In this document: one piece after another, positions 56,837 to 64,000 of the stretch
Layout: every line of letters begins with the position of its first letter
Position numbering within the stretch: the stretch's first letter is position 1
Assembly (NCBI GenBank): GCA_037039925.1
Contig: JAXRKP010000024.1
Location: forward strand, 578,042-642,041
From: Doris montereyensis
Taxonomy: Eukaryota > Mollusca > Gastropoda > Nudibranchia > Dorididae
DNA: 64,000 bases
Direction of reading: 5' to 3'
Position numbers and translations under genes: made by a program
The notes under the pieces: generated by a model
The model's database searches: none
Told to the model about the DNA's origin: nothing
What the model saw: the letters and a program-made list of their open reading frames with translations, nothing else

Positions 56837-58270
56837 GCTGTTGCTCCTATTAAAATAGGTAGGAAGTGTTGTGTAGTAGGTTGCACTACCGGTTACAGAA
56901 CTAACCAATCCAAAGAGAAATTTGCCATTTACGGTTTTCCAAATGACAATGAAAAATGCTGTGAATGGTTAGCTTGCCTTCCCAATAAACTTGCCATTGA
57001 AAATATCACTGGTAACATGGGAGTATGTACAATTCACTGGCCAGTTGATGTCCCCATACTTCGGCCTCCTGGAAGTCGGTTTGAAGTACCTGCAATTCCA
57101 TCAACAGTTTTTATCAACATTCCGCCCTCGTGCACGCCCACTCCAGTGAGCAGCACGACTCCACGGGGTACAAAGAAATCAACTGTGGAATCCAGAACTG
57201 TTGACATTGATGAAATAACTGAATTTCTGAGACGTGATTCATTGTGCAGACAATTTTGACAAATTGTTTCAAGAGCGGCTTGCCAAAAAAGGCTTTGTTA
57301 CTTCTTATACTAACACTTATGTGTTTTTCAGTGAAGAGGTCGGACTGGGCCAGTGCCTAACTTCTGTGTTTATTTTTCCATTGATGAGGATTGTGAACAT
57401 TTTACTTTGCGATTCGAAGCCTATAAAAATGTTCTTCGTGTTTACCATAATTTCCTCAAACAGTGCAGACGTGGAGTCAATTTGATGAAATTGTTAGGCT
57501 TGTTTCAACTGCTCATGATTGTGAAAACGACAAAGTTAACTTCATCAACCGCAACATTTCATTATTAAATGCCCCCAAAAACAATCATGTTTACACTCAC
57601 AGTTAAATCTTCTTCTTGCCTTTACGTGGTTGAACCAATCAAGAAGTTTGTATCTTCAACTGAGGAATCATTACAGCTTCCATCAATAAGTACCTTTAAG
57701 AAGATTACCTCCAATGCCAAGAACACTAGTGATGACAACATGTTTTTATCAGTTTTTTCCAGTATGGATGAAAGAAATAGGAACTATTTTAATCATTGAT
57801 GAAATTTATGTGAAAGCTTCAGTGCCATATAGAGGTGGTTCTGTTTTTGGTTACGCGGTTGATAATCCTAATAAAATTGCAACAACATTACTTTGTGTGA
57901 TGGTAAAGTGCTTTTTTGGTGGTCAAACGTTTCTCGCAAAAATTTTGCCATGTCACACTCTTACTTCTTTGTTTCAATTCAATCAAGTTTGTGATGTTAT
58001 TTTTTTTTGTGAGAAATGTGGCGCTACAGTTATTGGCATTGTAAATGATAATAACCGCGTAAATCAATCCTTTTTTAAATGTTCAAATCTCATCCTTCTC
58101 CTTGGAGAGCAGTATTACCAACTGACTCCACGCGGCCTTTATTTCTCTTGTATGACACAGTTCATTTAGTTAAAAACATACGCATCAATTGGCATTCTGA
58201 AAAATTACAGCAGCTGGAGTTTTTTTCTTCTGGAGATCCGCAACCACGAGTCGCCCTGGTGAGTACCCGT
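56837..58270 (+). pseudogene. P-element-like transposase with THAP domain, frame-broken
   Basis: 56858-57060 encodes a THAP zinc finger: CCVVGCTTGYRT...FAIYGFPNDNEKCCEWL...GVCTIHWP, giving C-x(2-4)-C and C-x2-H. Transposase pieces follow in shifting frames: ADNFDKLFQERLAKKGFVTS (57240), VYFSIDEDCEHFTLRFEAYK (57360), INRNISLLNAPKNNHVY (57545), then ILIIDEIYVKASVPYRGGSV, FGYAVDNPNKIATTLL and IVNDNNRVNQSFFK (57790-58075), and PLFLLYDTVHLVKNIRINWH (58130). The IDEIYVK and NDNNRVN acids fit the RNase H-like catalytic core of P transposases. A possible acceptor (AAATAG) precedes 56857 and a GTGAGT donor follows at 58260. At least four frame changes; a relic or badly read copy. Confidence 0.85.
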
Positions 58271-58480
58271 TACAAAAAACAACACCAAAACATTCTCATC
58301 ACAACCACCAACAGTAACAAAAGCAGCAACAAAAACACCACCACCAACAACAACCATTATACTTTATGTACTACACCTACTACAAGTATTGCTCCTCCTC
58401 CTCCTACTACTACTACCACTTAACTGCTGCTGCTGCTACAACTACTACTACGGTACTACAACTACTACTACATGTAAGTG
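58271..58480. repeat. Trinucleotide-rich low-complexity tract
   Basis: ACA/ACC/CTA/CTG triplets (CCACCACCAACAACAACC, CTGCTGCTGCTACAACTACT). It is open in one frame for a while, but only because of its composition. Confidence 0.75.
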
Positions 58481-58519
58481 ATAAAGAGTCAAGTCACTGT
58501 TGGGTATGAGAGTGAGAGA

Positions 58520-58664
58520 CAAATAAAGGGACACAAAAATAAGAAAATACCCAACGATTTATTGACATTATAATGATTATAACAAAACCCGAAACTGCCA
58601 CTGTCTGTTTTGTACATGTCAATAAATCGTTGGGTATTTTCTTATTTTTATGTCCCTTTATTTG
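58520..58664. repeat. Near-perfect inverted repeat, 49-bp arms
   Basis: The arms 58520-58568 and 58616-58664 are complementary at 48 of 49 positions (the mismatch is GGGACAC versus GGGACAT). Spacer 47 bp. The ends read CAAATAAAGGGACA. No coding capacity. Confidence 0.92.
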
Positions 58665-58859
58665 TTTTACTACTACATGTACTACTTTTATTACTAATAT
58701 CACAACATACTACACGTCTGTTAAATGTTTTTGTTTTTGAAGCTTTGTAATGAACACTCCAATCCTTGATAAGCACTGTTTCTAACTCTAGGCCTACTTC
58801 TCCTGTCAACTCATCTCTGTAACTGTCTAGTTGTTACTGTTGTTGCAGGAAGGTTTATT

Positions 58860-59110
58860 CTCGTATAGATCTAGATCTAAAACTTTAGAACCTAGATCTA
58901 GATCTAAATCTATGTTCATCAATTCTAGTTTCTTTTCCTATTTTACGTGCATGAGTTTTCTAATTTGTTTCATGAAACGTCGATGTGTGGTAGATCTAGA
59001 TCTTATATATTCTAGATAGATCTAGTAATAATATAATAATATAGACCTACGATTAGGAAATCTAAATTTTCTAAATCTAATACATAATCTAAATCTAGAT
59101 CTATACAGTA
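58860..59110. repeat. TCTAGATC-rich tract
   Basis: Dense AGATCTAGATCTAAA-type words; the fourth such tract in the window. Confidence 0.7.
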
Positions 59111-59539
59111 TGTAATATTAATTTAGGTTTTTAATCGCTCGCAACACAGTTGATTAGGTCTAGTTTGAGCCGCGGCTCACTCGCCAACCACGCCATGCGG
59201 CTTCGCGATGGGACCAAAACATTGTTGACCAACAAATAACAAAACAGCGGATGAAATATCTAGAAGAGTAGTAGGGAAAACTAATGAACGATTGTTGTGA
59301 TCATTTGACTGCACTGAAAACATTAGACCAATCGAAAACAACTCCCATCAAGGGGGGAAAAAACACAACCAAAAGACTGTTTGGCATATAAACCAAAAAC
59401 TGACTTCATAATACAAAAGCCTTCTTAATTACTTTAGGAAGTCTGCAGCATCTACAGCGACAAAAGAGAAACTGATGATGCTAAGAAAGAACCTTTACTT
59501 TCGTTGATTAAAACATCAAATAAAGACACGTGGCAAGAT

Positions 59540-60127
59540 TTAGAAACAATAGACGGAGATAATAGGAGAAGAAATCAGCAAGAAAATCAAAACGCAATGC
59601 AAATATATAACCATCTAGGAAGGCATTTAGAGGTAAACAAGAAAAAACCAAAAGGCAGTATACAACACAGTTTATTGCCCTACTCTCCTCTATGGCAGTG
59701 AAATCTGGACCTTAGACAGCAGGGAATGTAATAGAGTACAAGAAGCTGAAATGAAATATCTAAGAAGAGTAGTAGAAAACTAAAGAGACAAAATCAGAAA
59801 CACAACAATAAGAAATCAAACCAAAGCAGATGGCATAAAAACTAAAATAGAAATAAATCAACTCAGACGGTTTGGACATATAAACAGAATGAATGATAAT
59901 AGAATAGCGAAATCAGTAGGCAATGCTAAAATCTAAGGTAAAAGGCCAAAAAGTATACCACGGAGAAAGTGGGAAGAAGATAATAAAGAGAAGCATTAAA
60001 AAAGAAATTCTACTTTCACGGAAAGATTAGAAAATGTCAGGACAGGACAGCCTGGAGAAAGATCATTTCGGACATCTAAACCTATACATCGGAAGGTAGA
60101 ATGGAACTGATAAAGAAAGAAAGAAAG
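59540..60127 (+). mobile_element. LINE family A, 3' fragment
   Basis: RT C-terminal module with RRNQQENQNAMQIYNHLGRH, SLLPYSPLWQ, TWTL-like and RFGHINRMND-like readings; the 3' end GATAAAGAAAGAAAG is at 60111-60127. A short stray piece (ATGAAATATCTAGAAGAGTA) lies at 59250-59280. Confidence 0.82.
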
Positions 60128-60345
60128 TTGGACAAAAAGATATTAGCCAATAAATGGACACAGAAACTCGGGAAGACCACCATCAGGATGACGTGTGACA
60201 TAGGAAAATATATGGGCGTAACGTGGCAGAGGAAAGCAGGGACCAGAAATCACTGGAAGGGATCTGCGGAGGAGCTACATGCTGCCGTGGACGACGTCTA
60301 TTGAAGGATCATCAATCAAGGATCACAAATCAAGATAGACAATAC
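60128..60345 (+). mobile_element. 3' end of another LINE
   Basis: Encodes DKKILANKWTQKLGKTTIRM and TWQRKAGTRNHWKGSAEELH, a typical C-terminal LINE ending (W...A..R..W...V.AL), with no similarity to family A at this point. Confidence 0.5.
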
Positions 60346-60429
60346 ATAGCTGTCTTGTGACAATCAATGAATTAACTGTTTTGCTTCTTTTCTTAATTCA
60401 TGCCACTATCCGATGGTATTTTGACGTTT

Positions 60430-62702
60430 ATATTAGCTGTACGGGGAGTAGATGACCCCGCCCTCCACGAGTGTCCTGCTGCCTTGCAGGCAGGTCTTGG
60501 CTGATCAAAAGCTAAGGGACTTTTAACCTGAAAGAAAAACCTGCTGCCTTGGTTGGGACTAAGGGGAGTTAACCTCTTGACTCACCAAAGGATAAAGGGA
60601 GTTAACCATGACAAGAAATAACCATCTGCTGCCTTGCAGGCTGGTATTAAAGCAGGAGAACCCTGACAGAAAATAGGCCTGGAGGGGGCCTCAAGGTGGC
60701 AGCCCTACCAAAAACTAATCCCAGCTTATCCAAAAACAAACACAGAATACAGATCAATGGAAAAGAGTTAAAATTAGTTAAATTCAAAATGAATAATTAC
60801 AGAAAACAAGAAAAAAAAGAGGAGTTATGAGAGAAGACCAACTAAAAAGAAAAAGATATCTTCGAAAACGATTTACAAATAGCTGCAGAGAATCTTAAAC
60901 CCAAACAGGAACTAATGCTTTTAGGAAATTTAGAAATGGAGTAGGCAACAATGTAGAAACGTCAAGAGGAGTAATAGGTAAAGAAGGGACAACAACTTCT
61001 CCAAATGGAGAGAGCTAATATAGCCTAAAAAATAACATGAAAATAACCACCTTTTTCCTCATAAAGATATCCAAATATATAAGAGTAAATGAAGACAGGT
61101 GTGAAAAGTCAATGATAGACTACATAATAGTAAGCAGCTCCCTGCTTATCCAGAAATATTTAGTGAATTACAAACAGATTAATTCAGAGAAAAATAGAGG
61201 AACTTAATAAACCAGTAGTAAAACAGGTCTACCAATCTAGGATAAAAAAGATTTATCAGTGAAAGACAGATGGATCTGAATGATAGCACTATAGAAGAAA
61301 AGTGGCAGATGTATAGAAACAATCCTCATTTGAACTGAAACGTAAGAGACAAATTAAAGGAGATGGAAAAGAACAGCATGGTGGAAAAAGGGAAACATTC
61401 AAGACTAATACCAAATAAAAGAAAGGATGCCTGGAAGAAGTACTTGCAAAAAAAGAGACCAAAGGATAGAAATTACGTGAATAAAAGAACTATCACCAAG
61501 GAGGAGATCTGAAAGCAAAACAGGAACAAGGGAAAGAGTTTGGATAAAAGACATGAAAAGCTATCAAGAAATCAAAAGCAATAGAAAATGACAAAGACCA
61601 AAGCATGCCCAATACGACAAATTAAGAATGCCAAAGGAAAGTAATGAAGAAGAGACAGCAAAATCATGGAAACATGAAGAAAGCATTTCACCAATTACAT
61701 AATCCCTCAGAGAAGAAACAAACAGTAAAGATCAGTTAGTAAGATAACAAGTAATCTAGAAGGCAGCTGAAGATGTAGATATATCAATGGAAGAGCTATA
61801 AGGAAAAGAAGGGAGGAAAAACCCAAATGGAGCAGATCAAGTTTATCAAAAAATGATTAAAAACCAAGGAGAAAGACAAACTACTACATGCAATATGCCA
61901 ACAAAGAAATCCAAACAGATGCAAGAGACTGGAAAAAAGAAGGTAGTACCAATACATAAGAAAGGATCAACTATATAATGCTCAAACTATAGGGATATCA
62001 CTACTTAGTACAGTACATAGGATGAAAGAGTAAATATATTTAGTGACCAGGATAAAGGACAAAATGAGATTAAACTGGAAGAAAGTAAAAGAAAGAGAAG
62101 AAAGCATGACTTGAAGAACAATGTGATCAGAAAACAGGTCTACCAATCTAAAGACCAGGAAGATTTATTTACAATTGAAAGACAGATGGATCTGAATAGA
62201 AGCACTATGGCATTAGAAGATAAGCTTTATAATAGCAACATGTGGCAGATTAAAGAAACAATCGGGAATTGATGTAGACTAGAAGAGTTGTATGCTAAGT
62301 CCTCTTTTGTTTATCACAAATTTAAAGGCATCCTCAAAAATGAAGAAAATGAATGTAGCTATGTGGAAAAAGAACTCAAACCAGTAAATGTATCAATGCT
62401 TTCATTTGAAGATGATTTAGTTCTGTTGGAAAAAAGAGACCTTCAGTCGAATAACAACATTATAAAAGAACTAAACCAAAGAGGAATGAGTAAATGCAAA
62501 ACAAAACAATGCTAGTAACTAGGGATGCTAAAACACAAAATCTTAAATTAGGATGGGAGAATTTAGAACAAGTTCAAAGCTACAATTACCTAGGAGTAAT
62601 GATTAACTCAGAGGGAAAACTAAGAGAAGAAATCAGAAACAGAATCAAAATTTTCGGCAAGTACAATATATAACATCTAGGAAAGGTACTTGTAGGTAAT
62701 GC
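60430..62702 (+). mobile_element. LINE family A, highly decayed 5' to RT
   Basis: The 5' boundary word GCCCTCCACGAGTGTCCTGC is followed by about three eroded monomers (60477-60677). Endonuclease, linker and RT remnants follow (YVEKELKPVNVSMLSFEDDL near 62370, where FADD has become FEDD). Dozens of small deletions are present. Confidence 0.8.
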
Positions 62703-63187
62703 CTAGGGAGAGAGAAGATTAGATTTGAGATCTAAGAACCGATTCCAATTAGGAGAAAAGCTGGAAATTCTCAGAACCCAGGAGCAGAGTTTGGCAGTTC
62801 TATGAAGAACCAATGATTTCTCAAGGACCGCTGAGTTCTCCAGTTTCAATTTACCTTCCAGCATGGTTCTACGTTTCTTTTCGACGACTCCCACCACTCC
62901 CACCCACCCCGTTATTACACACGCACTTTTACTTCACCCACCCAACTCTTGTTATAACGTTACGCCACGCACGACAAGCTCTCCCTCATCACTCGCTGCC
63001 CTGTCATAATATTATTATGCGGGGATACTGGAAATGAGATAAGGATCAAAGCCTTGAGACGATTCCATTATCTCCATTAAGTGGGGTAAATTTCTTAAAT
63101 TACAAGCCAATGCATTTACAATTAGACATGATAATGATCAATGCTTGAGTGTAAACATTGACTTTCCCTCTCACTCTCTCTCTAAAA

Positions 63188-63271
<84 letters not shown>

Positions 63272-63544
63272 TTCTCTCTCTCTCTCTCTCAGTTTGAGAC
63301 TCTGGAAACAGCGACAGCACTGACTGTCGGCGTAGAGTTGGTTCTCAAGTTCTTTTTGTTTCTCACAGTTCACGGTTCTCACAGTTCGCGGTTCTCAAAG
63401 TTCGCGGTTCTCACAGTTCAGGTTCAAACCAGTAACCGGAGGAACCGAGGCGAGGGAGAACCGTAGAACCGCGGTTCGAAAAACTTGGAACCGCTCGGCA
63501 CTACTAAAAGAGGAAGAGAGAATTGTCAAAAGAAAACCAAAACA
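62703..63544. other. Sequence interrupting LINE A, with microsatellite and 16-bp repeats
   Basis: It holds a (TC)n run (63172-63292) and three to four 16-bp units CGGTTCTCACAGTTCG (63370-63422), followed by related words in inverted sense (GAACCGCGGTTCGAA) up to CGCTCGGCACTAC. The GAACCG/CGGTTC words recall hAT subterminal repeats, but no full element was found. Confidence 0.5.
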
Positions 63545-63880
63545 ATGTCCTTCTCTCCTCTATGCCAACGAAACCTGGACCTTAGACAGTAGATAATTTA
63601 GTACAAGTACAGGAGCTGAAATGAAATATCTAAGAAGAGTAGTAGGGAAAACTAAAAGAGACAAAATCAAGAAACACAACAAGAGATCAAATAAACAGAT
63701 AGCATAAAAACTAAGATAGAAACAAACCAATTGAGATGGTTTGGGCATGTAATCTAAGAATGATGACAATATAAAGCTAAAGCAGTATACAGTGCTAAAG
63801 CCGACGGTCAAAAGACCAAAAGGCAGATCATCTCGGGCATCTGAACCCATACACCGAAAGGTAGAATGAAGAACTGTTAG
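63545..63880 (+). mobile_element. LINE family A, 3' fragment resuming after interruption
   Basis: Reads ETWTLDS-type sequence, then TAAGAAGAGTAGTAGGGAAA and GAGATGGTTTGGGCATGTAA, ending CCGAAAGGTAGAATGAAGAA. It continues the copy that stops at 62702. From 63881 to the end nothing was recognised. Confidence 0.78.
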
Positions 63881-64000
63881 AACGACTTTTAAACCCCTCT
63901 TGATAACGTTACGCCAAGAAAGATATTAGTATTACATCCCCTTAATGTACAAACAGCCACACACATCGTTTTAAACCAACATAGAATGATATTTTTTTTC

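Overview
This is nuclear DNA from an animal, most likely a mollusc and probably a gastropod. It is AT-rich, its genes are split by long GT-AG introns, and it is full of LINEs, tRNA-derived SINEs, small DNA transposons and microsatellites. The mollusc call is an inference from repeat style (LINE tails ending in (ATT)n, frequent TCTAGATC words) and from gene sequence; no species is named by the data.

Three host genes can be read exon by exon. (1) 1-13028, minus strand: the 5' half of NIPBL (Nipped-B/SCC2, the cohesin loader). Thirteen coding exons run from the conserved start at 12994 to the segment just before the HEAT repeats, where the gene leaves the window. (2) 30023-41525, plus strand: a complete six-exon FAM151/menorin-type gene encoding a type II membrane or secreted protein of about 542 residues, with a C-terminal domain I do not recognise. 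(3) 46806-54736, minus strand: the 3' two thirds of SCPx (thiolase plus SCP2 sterol-carrier domain), ending in the peroxisomal signal SKL. FAM151 and SCPx converge; NIPBL and FAM151 diverge across about 17 kb of repeats.

All three genes carry breaks at otherwise well-preserved sites: six exons whose length is one base off from what neighbouring exon phases require (four in NIPBL, one in FAM151, one in SCPx), and one in-frame stop in SCPx. Because they hit three unrelated neighbours and several lie in homopolymers, uncorrected assembly indels are the simplest reading, but real decay, above all of SCPx, is not excluded.

The rest is mobile DNA. LINE family A (AP endonuclease plus reverse transcriptase, 5' monomer repeats) has a nearly full copy inside FAM151 intron 5 (37211-40538), an inverted and rearranged copy at 21332-25731, and broken copies at 59540-63880. 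LINE family B lies at 26330-29340 and is split by a tRNA-derived SINE with a clear target duplication. A 3' fragment of a third LINE type is at 13810-14362. A broken P-element-like transposase with a THAP domain is at 56837-58270. Pogo/Tigger-like elements with TA target sites lie at 14893, 16228 and 34720. Two clean inverted repeats (17738-17840 and 58520-58664) and a 490-bp GA/GACA microsatellite (55544-56034) are also present. I found no rRNA, intact tRNA gene, CRISPR array or bacterial-type operon, and nothing that I can defend as a new biological system; the best leads are the FAM151 C-terminal domain, the LINE monomers, the hairpin at 58.5 kb and the possible SCPx decay.
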